DNA from: JBOZRQ01 sp050789255
GTDB lineage: Bacteria > Bacillota > Sulfobacillia > Symbiobacteriales > Symbiobacteriaceae
Length of the DNA: 64,000 nt
Direction of reading: 5' to 3'
Assembly (NCBI GenBank): GCA_050789255.1
Contig: JBOZRQ010000046.1
Location: 239,693-303,692 of the forward strand
In this document: positions 42,014 through 50,704 of the stretch, piece after piece
How the letters are laid out: every line of letters begins with the position of its first letter
Position numbering within the stretch: the stretch's first letter is position 1
Notes under the pieces: model-generated
What the model was told of the DNA's origin: nothing
Databases searched by the model: none
The model's input: the letters and a program-made list of their open reading frames with translations, nothing else
Made by a program: the position numbers and the translations under genes

Positions 42014-42821
42014 GAAGAAGCTCACTTCGGAGTTCCACCGGGTGGCTGGGGCGATTGAGCCGCCGGCGGGGCTCTACCCGGCAGAGCGCATCCGAAGGAT
42101 CGCTCCCCGGCGCCGGGCCTTCGGCGGCGTAGGGCCGGTGACCGGTACGGTCGTGGCCACTGCCGTGATCGGTTTGGTATGGTACTTCTGGCCCGAGGCG
42201 GCACCGCTGGCGCCCGCACCTGCCGGCGAAGTCGGCGCCCCAGTCCAGGATGTCGTGCCGATGCTCACGGGCTTTCCTCAGCCGGAGTCGATGCAGCCGG
42301 GGGAGGTGGTGGAGCATCCAGCTGAGTCGCTTGGCGAGGGGAGGATGCGGCCCCGGCAGCGCGGAACCGCTTACACGGTCGAGCAACTGGCAGCGATGGA
42401 CTGGCCGGTGCCAACTTACAAGGGGCCGGCGCCTGACCACCACGCGCTGCTTGTGGAGACCTTTCGGCGCGGGCTTGAGAGTGGTCACCTGGAGGTGGGC
42501 TGGCAGGTTGAAACCGTTGAACTGAGGTTGGGTTGGCAGGTCGAGGAGGGTTTCGTAAACCTTGCCCTGGACCGCCCGCAAGAGGGCGGCAGCACGCCAG
42601 AAAGCCCTTACCAGGCCATGGCCCGCAAGCCAGAAACCAGAGACCCGGCCTATGAGTTCCAGCCGGTCACCCTGAAAGGTGTGGGCGCCTGGGGGATCAA
42701 GGACCACGGCTCGTGGGTCCTCACCTGGCGGAGCAACGGCACCAGCGGTCACCTGTGGAGCAAGACGCTCCCCCTGGACGAACTGGTCAGGATCGCCGAG
42801 TCGATGCCGTTCCTGCAATAG
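42006..42821 (+). CDS. Single-pass membrane protein, probable anti-sigma factor
   Basis: The 271-residue product has a short cytoplasmic N-terminus (residues 1-45, LEKKLTSEFHRVAGAIEPP), one membrane segment (VTGTVVATAVIGLVWYFW), and an external domain of about 200 residues. The 8-base overlap with the sigma gene and this topology are those of sigma/anti-sigma pairs, but no zinc-binding anti-sigma motif (HxxxCxxC) is present. The external part is a new or divergent sensor. Confidence 0.7.
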   Translation: MLEKKLTSEFHRVAGAIEPPAGLYPAERIRRIAPRRRAFGGVGPVTGTVVATAVIGLVWYFWPEAAPLAPAPAGEVGAPVQDVVPMLTGFPQPESMQPGEVVEHPAESLGEGRMRPRQRGTAYTVEQLAAMDWPVPTYKGPAPDHHALLVETFRRGLESGHLEVGWQVETVELRLGWQVEEGFVNLALDRPQEGGSTPESPYQAMARKPETRDPAYEFQPVTLKGVGAWGIKDHGSWVLTWRSNGTSGHLWSKTLPLDELVRIAESMPFLQ

Positions 42822-42825
42822 ACGC

Positions 42826-42862
42826 GACAAGTCCCCTCCTCAATAGCGGGAGGGGACTTGTC
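42826..42862. terminator. Bidirectional terminator hairpin
   Basis: A 14-bp perfect stem (GACAAGTCCCCTCC / GGAGGGGACTTGTC) lies between convergent genes. Confidence 0.8.
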
Positions 42863-42865
42863 TTG

Positions 42866-43747
42866 CTAGGCCCGCACCTTGACCCCGGTCAGGTCCTCCA
42901 GCGGGCGGATCAGGGCGGCGATGTCCTCGCCCGCGTGGCCCGCGGCCCGGGCCTCCTCCAGCAGCTGCTGGGTCACGGCGCCGAGCATCAGGCGGACCTT
43001 CTCGTCCTTGCCAAGACCCACGGCCAGGGCCACATCCTTATGCAGATGCTCGATCGAGAAGGCGGCCTCGAAGTTGCCGGGGAACACGAACTTGGGCATG
43101 TGCCGCTCGATCTGCTTGGAATTACCGGTGGCCCCGGTGATGATCTCGTAGAGCGCCTTGGGGTCGACCCCGGCCTTGGTGCCCAGCACGAAGGCCTCCG
43201 CCATGGCCGCGGTGTGAATGCCGACCAGCAGGTTGTTGCACAGCTTGACCACCGAGCCGGCGCCCACGGCGCCCAGCAGGTGAATCGCCTTGCCCTCCGC
43301 TTGCAGGTAGGGCAGCACGGCCTCGAAGGCATCCTTGTCGCCGCCGCACATGATGGTGAGCGTGCCGGCCTCGGCGCCCCACGGGCCGCCGCTGACCGGC
43401 GCGTCGATGTACTTGACGCCCTTGGCCTCACACAGGGCGGCCATGCGCTTGGCATCGCTGACGCCGATGGTGGAGTGGTCCACGAAGATATCGCCCGCCT
43501 GGGCCCCCTCCAGTGCCTGGCGGACCGTCTCCTCGACCACCTCCGGGGTGGTCAGGCAGGTGAAGAGCACCCGGGCGTTGCGGGCGACATCTGCGGGACT
43601 CCCGGCCCGCACGGCGCCCTGCTCCACCAGTTCGTTCACCACGCCCTGGCTGCGGTTGTAAACGGTGACCGTATGTCCGGCCTTCACTAAGTTGCGGGCC
43701 ATATGGCGGCCCATGCGGCCGAGGCCAATAAACCCGAGGTTTGCCAT
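42866..43747 (-). CDS. 3-hydroxyisobutyrate dehydrogenase-family oxidoreductase
   Basis: The 293-residue product has the NAD(P) motif GFIGLGRMGRHMARNL, DAPVSGGPWGAEAGTL (substrate binding) and the catalytic Lys in VGAGSVVKLCNNLL. Members reduce tartronate semialdehyde or oxidise beta-hydroxyacids. N after VTVY (VTVYNR) favours NADP. ATG 43747 has GGAGGGGGAG upstream. Confidence 0.92.
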   Translation of the reverse strand: MANLGFIGLGRMGRHMARNLVKAGHTVTVYNRSQGVVNELVEQGAVRAGSPADVARNARVLFTCLTTPEVVEETVRQALEGAQAGDIFVDHSTIGVSDAKRMAALCEAKGVKYIDAPVSGGPWGAEAGTLTIMCGGDKDAFEAVLPYLQAEGKAIHLLGAVGAGSVVKLCNNLLVGIHTAAMAEAFVLGTKAGVDPKALYEIITGATGNSKQIERHMPKFVFPGNFEAAFSIEHLHKDVALAVGLGKDEKVRLMLGAVTQQLLEEARAAGHAGEDIAALIRPLEDLTGVKVRA

Positions 43748-43929
43748 CTTCCAGTCTCCCCCTCCAAAGTACTGCCTCCTATACTCTACCATAACCGAAA
43801 GAGCTATAGCTTTGGAGAACTCCACGGGAACTGCAGATTTCTTGTCGATTCGGCAGGGGAGAATAGATGAGCGTCATAATTTTGGTAACGTACGATAATC
43901 ATGCAGGACTTACTACGGAGGGGAGCCCG

Positions 43930-44553
43930 ATGCTCTTTCAAAGCAGCAAAGATCAGGAGTTTTTCCGCTTGCTCCGAGCGGGTGCCGAGAACGCCGTCCA
44001 GACCGCCAACCTGCTCTCGCAGCTGCTCGGTGAGCCGGGCCGGTCAGCGGAGCTGGTGCCCGCGATCAAAGATCTGGAGAAGAAGGGCGACCGGATCACC
44101 CATGACCTGTTTGCCTTGATTAACAAGACCTTCGTGACGCCGCTGGAGCGGGAGGACCTGGCCGCCCTGGCCGTGGCGATCGACTCGGTGGTCGACTCCA
44201 TGGAGGCGGCGGCGGCCCGCATTCAGATCTACAAGGTCAAGGAGACGGACCGGTTCCTCAAGGACTTTGGCAACGTGCTCAAGGCGCAGTCGGCTCAACT
44301 GGTCGCCTCGATCGACCTGGTGGCGGGCAACAAGCTGCTGCAGATCCACGATCGTGCCGTGCAGATCAACCAGCTCGAGAATCAGGCGGACGAGATCCTG
44401 CGCGAGGGGCTCGCTACGCTCTTTGACCAGGCTGAGAACAACCCGGTCCGTTTTATCACCATGAAGGAGATCTACGAAACCCTCGAGGGCGCCACCGACG
44501 ACGCCGAGGATGTCGCCAACACCCTGGAAGGGGTTGTTATGAAGCATGCCTGA
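43930..44553 (+). CDS. DUF47/PhoU-like accessory of the PiT transporter
   Basis: The 207-residue helical protein (DLEKKGDRITHDLFALINKT, EREDLAALAVAIDSVVD) is the PhoU-like DUF47 family found with Pit phosphate transporters, where it probably controls uptake. ATG 43930 has GGAGGGG upstream. It overlaps the transporter start by 8 bases. Confidence 0.92.
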   Translation: MLFQSSKDQEFFRLLRAGAENAVQTANLLSQLLGEPGRSAELVPAIKDLEKKGDRITHDLFALINKTFVTPLEREDLAALAVAIDSVVDSMEAAAARIQIYKVKETDRFLKDFGNVLKAQSAQLVASIDLVAGNKLLQIHDRAVQINQLENQADEILREGLATLFDQAENNPVRFITMKEIYETLEGATDDAEDVANTLEGVVMKHA

Positions 44554-45541
44554 TCCACAGTGGCTGATTCTCCTGGTGGTGGTCTGCGCGCTGGTCTTCG
44601 ACTTCACCAACGGCTGGAACGACGCGGCCAACTCGATCGCCACGGTGGTGGGCACCCGGGTGCTCACGCCGTTCCAGGCGGTGGCCCTGGCCGCCGTGCT
44701 GAACGTGATCGGCGCCTTCTTCAGCACCGCCGTGGCCAAGGCGATCGGCAAGGATCTGGTCGACCCGGCCCAGGTCAATCAGGTGGTGATCCTGGCCACG
44801 CTGGTGGCCGGCATCAGCTGGAACACGATCATGACGCTGATCGGCATGCCGATCTCCGCCTCGCACGCCCTGATCGGCGGGCTGCTGGGCGCCGCCCTGG
44901 CCAAGGGCGGCTGGGTGATCATCAAGGTCGGCGGGATCCGGACCGTGCTGATCGCCATGCTGCTCTCCCCCGTGCTGGGCGCCCTGATGGGCTTCCTGCT
45001 GATGAAGCTGATCTTCCTGCTCTTCCGCAACCAGGCGCCCGCCACCGTCAACCCGTGGTTTAAGCGGCTCCAGCTGCTCTCCGTGGCCTTCGTCTCCTTC
45101 TCCCACGGGACCAGCGACGCCCAGAAGGTGATGGGCGTCATTACGCTCGCCCTGTTTGCCGGGGGCTATCTGCCCGATATTTCCGTGCCGACCTGGGTGG
45201 TCTTCGCCTCTGCGGGCGCCATGGGTCTGGGGACGCTGGTCGGCGGGTGGGGCGTGATCAAGACCCTGGGCATGCGCATGCTCAAGCTCCAGCCCGTCCA
45301 CGGCTTTGCCGCGGAGACGGCCGCCGCCACCTTTCTGACCATCGTCAGCCGGATCGGCATTCCGGTCAGCTCGACCCATACGATTACTGGCTCCATCATC
45401 GGTGTCGGACTGGCTCGCCGGGCCGGCGCCGTACAGTGGGGGGTTACCAACAAAATCGTCTATGCTTGGGTGCTCACCCTGCCGGGGTGCGCCCTGGTCT
45501 CGTGGATCGCCTATCACCTGCTCGCTGCCGTGGTTTACTAG
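44546..45541 (+). CDS. pit: PiT-family inorganic phosphate transporter
   Basis: The 331-residue protein has about ten membrane segments and the twin signatures of the family, DFTNGWNDAANSIATVVGTR near the N-terminus and SHGTSDAQKVMG in the middle, plus SSTHTITGSIIGVG. PiT proteins move metal-phosphate or phosphate with cations. It is translationally coupled to its DUF47 partner and ends in a strong terminator. Confidence 0.95.
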   Translation: MPDPQWLILLVVVCALVFDFTNGWNDAANSIATVVGTRVLTPFQAVALAAVLNVIGAFFSTAVAKAIGKDLVDPAQVNQVVILATLVAGISWNTIMTLIGMPISASHALIGGLLGAALAKGGWVIIKVGGIRTVLIAMLLSPVLGALMGFLLMKLIFLLFRNQAPATVNPWFKRLQLLSVAFVSFSHGTSDAQKVMGVITLALFAGGYLPDISVPTWVVFASAGAMGLGTLVGGWGVIKTLGMRMLKLQPVHGFAAETAAATFLTIVSRIGIPVSSTHTITGSIIGVGLARRAGAVQWGVTNKIVYAWVLTLPGCALVSWIAYHLLAAVVY

Positions 45542-45556
45542 GAGAATCAGATGATG

Positions 45557-45591
45557 GGCCTGCCCTCCGCACCTTGGAGGGCAGGCCTTTT
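45557..45591 (+). terminator. Rho-independent terminator
   Basis: GGCCTGCCCTCC / GGAGGGCAGGCC stem with a 7-base loop and T4. Confidence 0.93.
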
Positions 45592-45700
45592 CGCGTCCAG
45601 TGGGCCGCAAACCGGGGTATTTCCTGGTGGATTATGGAACTTTCCGCCCTCCCGTACGTAATTCGCGTTAGAGCTACCTTTCGCGAAGGGGAGGATGTCG

Positions 45701-46507
45701 GTGACCAAGCGGCAGCGGATGATGGTGGCGGCCGGGTTGGCCGCAGTGGCCCTGATCAGCGCCATGGTGTGGGGCATCGCACGGCGGGGGGCGAAGCCTG
45801 TGCCTCAGACCGACACGCAGGGAACGGTCGGCGCCCTGACCACGGGGGTCGTGTCGCTGAGCAGCGCCCCGGCCGATGTGCAGGATGCCGCCGCACGGCT
45901 GATGCACTCCCGGGTGGGCTACGCCATCGTGAAGCCGGATCGCACCTACCTGATCATCTCGACGGGAAGCGATGACCTGAAGGTCCGTGTCGCCGGCGCC
46001 CAGGGCCAGCCTGCGGGCTCCACGCCGACCTTCGTGGACGTCAACCTGGCCAGCGACGGCTCCGGGGAGCGGCTGCTGATCGCCACGACCTCGCTGACCA
46101 CCCAGGCGGAGTACCAGTTCAACCTCGACGGCGTGGCGGCAGGGATCCCGACGCTGCACAACCCCGACATGCTGGCCCTGGTGACCCTGCCCAACTCGGG
46201 GGGCTTTGTCGCCCTCAGCCCGACCGCCGACCAGATGATCGGCACATCGGTGGTCTCGGTCTCCGGCTACGCCCGGGTCTTTGAGGCGCAGTTCACGGTG
46301 CGCGTGATGACCGCCAAGGGGCGCGTGATCGGTGAGAAGCATGTGATGGCCGCCGCCGGGGCGCCCTCCTGGGGCAGCTTCAAGGCCGATGTGGCGATCG
46401 ATACCGCGGACCTGCCCGAGACCGGTTTCGTAGTCTTCGAGGAGGGTATGACCCAGGCCAAGCTGGTGGTGCCGGTGCGTTTCCGGGCCGCCACCCAGCT
46501 GGGCTAG
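45701..46507 (+). CDS. Gmad2-domain membrane-anchored protein, copy 1
   Basis: The 268-residue product has an N-terminal membrane anchor (MMVAAGLAAVALISAMVWGI), a middle domain (RTYLIISTGSDDLKVRVAGA) and a C-terminal Gmad2-type immunoglobulin-like domain (GTSVVSVSGYARVFEAQFTV, GAPSWGSFKADVAI). Gmad2 occurs in spore germination and cell-surface proteins. The ATG at 45695 abuts GGGGAGG, so I chose the in-frame GTG at 45701, 6 bases after it. A tandem paralogue follows. Confidence 0.8.
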   Translation: MTKRQRMMVAAGLAAVALISAMVWGIARRGAKPVPQTDTQGTVGALTTGVVSLSSAPADVQDAAARLMHSRVGYAIVKPDRTYLIISTGSDDLKVRVAGAQGQPAGSTPTFVDVNLASDGSGERLLIATTSLTTQAEYQFNLDGVAAGIPTLHNPDMLALVTLPNSGGFVALSPTADQMIGTSVVSVSGYARVFEAQFTVRVMTAKGRVIGEKHVMAAAGAPSWGSFKADVAIDTADLPETGFVVFEEGMTQAKLVVPVRFRAATQLG

Positions 46508-46533
46508 AACAGAGGACGAAGGAGGGGGCTGTC

Positions 46534-47328
46534 ATGTCTGTAGAGTCAAGGAAGAGGATGGGCCTTCTGCTGGCCGCTCTTCTGGCCATCGGGCTGCTGG
46601 CCTTCGCCGCCGTGCACTTGGTGCGCTGGCAGCGGGAGGGGCGCCCGGTTTCGCAGGGGGACGTGGCCATTCGGAAGATCACCATGGCCGAGGCGCCCAC
46701 GACCGTGCAGGAGGCGGCGAGCAAGCTGCAGACCTCCCGGGTCGCTTACGCCATGCCGTCGGGCCGCTACACCTACGTGATCATCTCCACCGGGCCGAAC
46801 GGCGAGCGGCTGGAGCTGGCGGGCGCCAAGCGGGATCCGGTGCTCGCCTCGATGATCAACGTGAACACGAAGAGCTCGTCCCGGGGCGACCGGCTGATCA
46901 TTGCCGCCCTGGATGCGCAGGTGGCTGACGTGCGCAACATCCGGGTGCTGGTGGACGGCTACCCCGGCATGGTCCCGTTGCTGGTCAACGCCGACAGCCT
47001 GCCGCTCACGGTGCTGCCGGACACCGGCGCCCTGGCGGTGGTGGCGCCGGAGTACAACGTGCGGGTGGTGGGGAGCTCGGTGGAGGTGTCGGGCTTTGCC
47101 CGGTTCTTTGGCGGGCGCTTCAACATTCAGGTCTTTGCGGCCGGCAAGGGCCGGGTGCTGGGCGAGGCGCTGGAGGTGCGGGCCTCGGCTGGGGCGCCCG
47201 ACTGGGGTTCGTTCCGGGTCAGCGTCCCCGTCAGCGTGCCGCAGGGGGTCACCGAGGGCGTGGTCCTGATCTACGACAACGAGACCGGGGCCAAGGTGAG
47301 CATCCCGATCAGATTCGGGTCCAAGTAA
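46534..47328 (+). CDS. Gmad2-domain membrane-anchored protein, copy 2
   Basis: The 264-residue paralogue keeps the same order: an anchor (MGLLLAALLAIGLLAFAAV), YTYVIISTGPNGERLELAGA, and a Gmad2 domain (GSSVEVSGFARFFGGRFNIQ, GAPDWGSFRVSVPVSVP). The two genes are 26 bases apart and arose by duplication. ATG 46534 has AAGGAGGGGG upstream. A hairpin terminator follows. Confidence 0.8.
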   Translation: MSVESRKRMGLLLAALLAIGLLAFAAVHLVRWQREGRPVSQGDVAIRKITMAEAPTTVQEAASKLQTSRVAYAMPSGRYTYVIISTGPNGERLELAGAKRDPVLASMINVNTKSSSRGDRLIIAALDAQVADVRNIRVLVDGYPGMVPLLVNADSLPLTVLPDTGALAVVAPEYNVRVVGSSVEVSGFARFFGGRFNIQVFAAGKGRVLGEALEVRASAGAPDWGSFRVSVPVSVPQGVTEGVVLIYDNETGAKVSIPIRFGSK

Positions 47329-47335
47329 AGCAACG

Positions 47336-47363
47336 GCAGCGGGGCCATGTCGGCCCCGCCGCC
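47336..47363. terminator. Bidirectional terminator hairpin
   Basis: GCGGGGCC / GGCCCCGC with outer GGC/GCC pairs lies between convergent genes; there is no strong T run. Confidence 0.7.
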
Positions 47364-47368
47364 TTCAC

Positions 47369-48472
47369 TTACGGTATTGAGTACGTCACCAGGTCGAGGA
47401 GGAGCCGGCCGTCGACCTCCTCGCGAATCAGCCCGACGTTGGGGGCGTAGTAGCTCCTGACCTTGCCGTCCAGCACGACCAGGACGTTCTTGAACTCGCC
47501 GGCCGGGGTGCGCAGCGACTCGGCCACCCGCTCGACCCTGGCGCCGTCCCAGGCGCTGCCGAGGGCAGGGGAGGGGCCCAGCACGGTCCGTGCCGCCGGG
47601 GTGCGCTGGAAGACATGGCCCTCCACGCCGTAGGTGTAGGTGGCCTCAGGCTCCTCCGACAGGGCGGCCCCGCGCCGGGTGACCGAGCGGACCACGAACT
47701 CCGTTTCGGCGCCCACCTTGCGTCCCTCCTGGACCCAGCGATCCACCAGGGTGTCGCCGCTGCGGTAGGTCCACTTCATGCCCCGGGCCAGGGGGAAGTA
47801 GTACTGGGGCGCCAGGGAGAGCCCGGTTCGGCGGAACTGGGCGCTGGGGCTGTCCCAGGTGTAGGTGTGGGTGTGGGCCGCCGGCCCGTCCGGGTACTCT
47901 CCGGGCAGCGGCTCGCGCACCACGATGCCGCTCGCCAGGAGCCTGGAAGAGTGGGTGGGGGAGGCGAAGAGCACCCGGGGGGCGGCGCCAAGCGCAAAGA
48001 TATGGACCCAGGCGCAGCAGCCCTCGGTCTCGTAAGTGCTGACCAGCACCGGGTTTGACAGGCCCGGCAGTTGCGTCAGGGCGACCTCCGCATGGGCGGC
48101 CACATCCGAGGAACCCTCCGTGGTGGCAACCCAGAGCCTGTAGCCCCCGCCGGGCTCGGCAAAGGCGACCCCCGTGCGGGCGGACGGACCTTCGCGCCAG
48201 GCCACGGCTACCGAGCCGTCGGCCATGGGAATGGCGCGCAGCACGACGGCGCCGGCCGGGAGCGAAGCGCGAACCTGCTCGGGGAGCTGTGGCGCCTGGG
48301 CGGTCGTTCCGACCTGCCCCTGGGCCGCCGGGGCGCCCTTGACATAGAAGGCGTAACTGAAGACCAGGGCCAGGGCGACCAGCAAGACCGCAGGGCCGGT
48401 GCGGCCAGGTTGTGCGGCCTTCCGCCGGCGCTTGCGGCGCCGGACCGGTTGTGCGGGCACAGGACATGCCAT
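47369..48472 (-). CDS. Single-pass membrane protein with large external domain
   Basis: The 367-residue product has a very basic N-terminus (RRRKRRRKAAQPGR), one membrane segment (TGPAVLLVALALVFSYAFYV) and an external domain. The last third (YYFPLARGMKWTYRSGDTLV, GEFKNVLVVLDGKVRSYYAP, VGLIREEVDG) resembles the LpqN/YkuD-neighbour type of beta domain seen in sporulation lipoproteins, but I cannot name the family. ATG 48472 has AGAGGTGG upstream. Confidence 0.7.
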   Translation of the reverse strand: MACPVPAQPVRRRKRRRKAAQPGRTGPAVLLVALALVFSYAFYVKGAPAAQGQVGTTAQAPQLPEQVRASLPAGAVVLRAIPMADGSVAVAWREGPSARTGVAFAEPGGGYRLWVATTEGSSDVAAHAEVALTQLPGLSNPVLVSTYETEGCCAWVHIFALGAAPRVLFASPTHSSRLLASGIVVREPLPGEYPDGPAAHTHTYTWDSPSAQFRRTGLSLAPQYYFPLARGMKWTYRSGDTLVDRWVQEGRKVGAETEFVVRSVTRRGAALSEEPEATYTYGVEGHVFQRTPAARTVLGPSPALGSAWDGARVERVAESLRTPAGEFKNVLVVLDGKVRSYYAPNVGLIREEVDGRLLLDLVTYSIP

Positions 48473-48549
48473 GGAGTCCACCTCTTTGCACACACGAACG
48501 AGTACAGCTTACACCTTACAGGAACCGCGAGGTCAAAGTCTGTCGAACA

Positions 48550-48577
48550 TTGAAAAGAGCCCCCGGGTGGGGGCTCC
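48550..48577 (-). terminator. Rho-independent terminator
   Basis: GAGCCCCC / GGGGGCTC (48557-48564, 48569-48576), with TTTTC after it on the minus strand, ends the nucleotidyltransferase gene. Confidence 0.9.
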
Positions 48578-48579
48578 GT

Positions 48580-49329
48580 TTAGATCAGGGTGGTTTTGAT
48601 CATCTCTTCGATCGCCGGGAGGGCTTCTCTTAGGAGGGCTTCATCCGCAGGGGTCCCGGCGCCGCAGCGAATCCGAACGGCGGCCCCAATCGCGGGATGC
48701 CAGCGCGTATCGAGCGTTGACAGGGCCCATTCGCCGGCGGACTGCTTGGTGATCGGCTCACCGGTCCTAAAGGTGTAGAGCGAGCGGATCAGGTTGAGGG
48801 TCTCGGCGGAGAGCTCGGCGGCGGAGGTGCAGGGTCCTACCCCGTTGGTCAGGATCTCCCGGACGGCCGCCCGCATTTGCTCGGGGGTGACCGGCGGCAA
48901 GATCTGGTCCGGCGGGGGACCGTAAAGGCACAGACCATGCTTGCGTAGGTCTGCGATGTTGGGTGCGGAAAGCATGACCTCCCCGACCCGCGGGAAAAAG
49001 ATCCCCTTATCGCAGCCCGGAACGGGCTCGGATGTGCCTTCGGGGATTAGCAGGCGGCGGGGGGCGTAGTCTCCTTCCAGGCGGGCAGCCACGGGGTGGC
49101 TGGACAGCAAGGCCTTGTGCAGGAGCTCCACGGCGAGGGCATCTTCCAGCGAGAGCGACCCGTCGGTGACGACCAGGAAATCCAGGTCGCTGACCGCCTC
49201 ACAGTACTCGCCGGCAGCTGAAGAGCCGCCCAGGTAGACACCGAGCAGCCGGCCGTCAAGGATCTTGATCAGCCCGCTGGTCAGGTCTTTCATGAGATGG
49301 CTGACGGCGGCGGGGAGTTGCGGGAACAT
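48580..49329 (-). CDS. Nucleotidyltransferase-domain protein
   Basis: The 249-residue product has the polymerase-beta-like nucleotidyltransferase motif GGSSAAGEYCEAVSDLDFLV with the DxD, and a C-terminal helical domain (LNLIRSLYTFRTGEPITKQS, AGEWAL), the layout of aminoglycoside 3''-adenylyltransferases (AadA). Whether it inactivates antibiotics cannot be told. ATG 49329 has GGGAGG upstream. Confidence 0.8.
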   Translation of the reverse strand: MFPQLPAAVSHLMKDLTSGLIKILDGRLLGVYLGGSSAAGEYCEAVSDLDFLVVTDGSLSLEDALAVELLHKALLSSHPVAARLEGDYAPRRLLIPEGTSEPVPGCDKGIFFPRVGEVMLSAPNIADLRKHGLCLYGPPPDQILPPVTPEQMRAAVREILTNGVGPCTSAAELSAETLNLIRSLYTFRTGEPITKQSAGEWALSTLDTRWHPAIGAAVRIRCGAGTPADEALLREALPAIEEMIKTTLI

Positions 49330-49510
49330 ACGGCGTTCCTCCCAGCGGTAGCCAGAAAGGTCGGGACGGCCTTTCAGACGCAAAATAACTCAACCCGTAT
49401 TCTCTATTCTACTCGTATTTCCCTCTCCGCACCTTAAGCATCTCTTTATGTTTGGGTCGCTGAGGTTTTGCCAGAGGTATACAAGCCTGGGGGAGCGCGG
49501 TATAATAGGT

Positions 49511-49622
49511 CCGGTGCAAAGCACCCGCGGTCGCAGAAAACACCCGCGTGATCAAAACTGCGCACGTTTTTGCTGCGCATTTTTTGACACCGGGCCGCAA
49601 TGGCTCCGGTGTTTCGTTTTTG
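49511..49622 (+). ncRNA. preQ1-I-like riboswitch and tandem terminators before queD
   Basis: CGCGG (49526-49530) pairs with CCGCG (49544-49548); the loop CGCAG (49532-49536) can pair with CTGCG (49558-49562) across the A-rich ATCAAAA, giving the H-type pseudoknot and the ACACCC block of preQ1-I aptamers. The 3' pseudoknot strand overlaps the terminator TGCGCA/TGCGCA with T6 (49559-49585). A second terminator ACACCGG/CCGGTGT plus T-rich tail follows (to 49622), and CCGGTG at 49511 could act as antiterminator. A TATAAT at 49501-49506 is the -10. The location before queDE supports the call. The rest of the 49330-49652 gap holds nothing else. Confidence 0.65.
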
Positions 49623-49652
49623 TTTGCGCCATCGTAAGGAGGTCTCGCAGGC

Positions 49653-50057
49653 ATGCCCGTTCGCGTGGAAGTAACGCGCATTTTCACATTCGATGCCGCC
49701 CACCGTCTGGAAGACTATGTGGGCAAGTGTAACAACCTTCACGGACACACTTACAAGCTGGAGTTAACCGTGCGGGGCACGCCGGACCGGCGGGGGATTG
49801 TGGTCGATTTCGGCGATCTCAAGCGGATCTACAAGGAGCACTATGAGCCGCTCCTGGACCACAAGTATCTGAACGAGACCCTGCCGTTCGTCAACACCAC
49901 GGCCGAGAACCTGTCGATCTGGTTCTGGGATTACTGGGAGGAGCATGTGCGCCCACACCATCCCGAGATTGAACCGGTCCGGATCCGTCTGTGGGAGACG
50001 CCGTCCGCCTACGTCACGCTCTCCTACGAGGACTGGAGGGCCGGTCGTGCGGATTAA
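49653..50057 (+). CDS. queD: 6-carboxy-5,6,7,8-tetrahydropterin synthase
   Basis: The 134-residue protein has zinc ligands H17, H30 and H32 (LHGH) and catalytic C26 (VGKCNNLHGHTY), with ETPSAYVTLS near the end. QueD makes carboxytetrahydropterin in 7-deazaguanine (queuosine) synthesis. ATG 49653 has AAGGAGG upstream. It overlaps queE by 11 bases and is preceded by a preQ1-like riboswitch, which fits. Confidence 0.95.
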   Translation: MPVRVEVTRIFTFDAAHRLEDYVGKCNNLHGHTYKLELTVRGTPDRRGIVVDFGDLKRIYKEHYEPLLDHKYLNETLPFVNTTAENLSIWFWDYWEEHVRPHHPEIEPVRIRLWETPSAYVTLSYEDWRAGRAD

Positions 50058-50700
50058 CGAGATTTTCCTGTCAATTCAGGGCGAAACCTCATCAGCGGGC
50101 ATGCCGACCATCTTTGTGCGCACCGGCGGGTGCAACATCCGCTGTTCTTACTGTGATACGCCCTACGCCCTGACCACCCACGGCAGCGTCAAAATGACCG
50201 TCGATGAGGTGATGGAGCAGGTCCGGGCGAAGCGGGTCAAGCGGGTATGCCTGACGGGCGGCGAGCCGCTGATTCAGCCCCGCGAGGAGGTCCAGGAGTT
50301 CCTGGACAAGCTGGCCGCTGAAGGGTATGAGGTCTCGATCGAGACCTCGGGCTCCATTCCGATCGAGCCATTCCGCCTGCACGACCGGCAGCGCTGGATT
50401 CTGGACATGAAGGTGCCCTCCTCCGGGGAGTCGGAGTCGATGCACTTCGAGTCGCTGAACCACCTGCGGCCGCAGGATGAGGTGAAGTTCGTGCTCGGGC
50501 CCCGGGAGGATTTCGACTGGTGCGTCGACCTGATCGGGCGGTATGGCCTGGATGGGCGGGTGCAACTGCTCTTCTCGCCGATCTGGGGCGCCGTGGAGCC
50601 GATCGACCTGGTGAACTGGGTGCTGGAGTCCGGCATTGACGCCCGGGTGCAGATCCAGCTGCACAAGATCATCTGGGACCCGGCGACCCGGGGGGTGTAG
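50047..50700 (+). CDS. queE: 7-carboxy-7-deazaguanine synthase (radical SAM)
   Basis: The 217-residue radical-SAM enzyme carries C29, C33 and C36 (CNIRCSYC), LTGGEPLI, SIETSGS and WILDMKVPSSGE, all QueE features. It converts carboxytetrahydropterin to carboxydeazaguanine, using S-adenosylmethionine. GTG 50047 lies behind GGAGGG within queD. It is the second step after QueD. The LuxE-like gene starts 5 bases later. Confidence 0.95.
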   Translation: MRINEIFLSIQGETSSAGMPTIFVRTGGCNIRCSYCDTPYALTTHGSVKMTVDEVMEQVRAKRVKRVCLTGGEPLIQPREEVQEFLDKLAAEGYEVSIETSGSIPIEPFRLHDRQRWILDMKVPSSGESESMHFESLNHLRPQDEVKFVLGPREDFDWCVDLIGRYGLDGRVQLLFSPIWGAVEPIDLVNWVLESGIDARVQIQLHKIIWDPATRGV

Positions 50701-50704
50701 GGCG

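Noticed and set aside
41256..42830. Minus-strand open frame of 524 codons
   Set aside because: It is antisense to the sigma factor and its partner and has no family signature.
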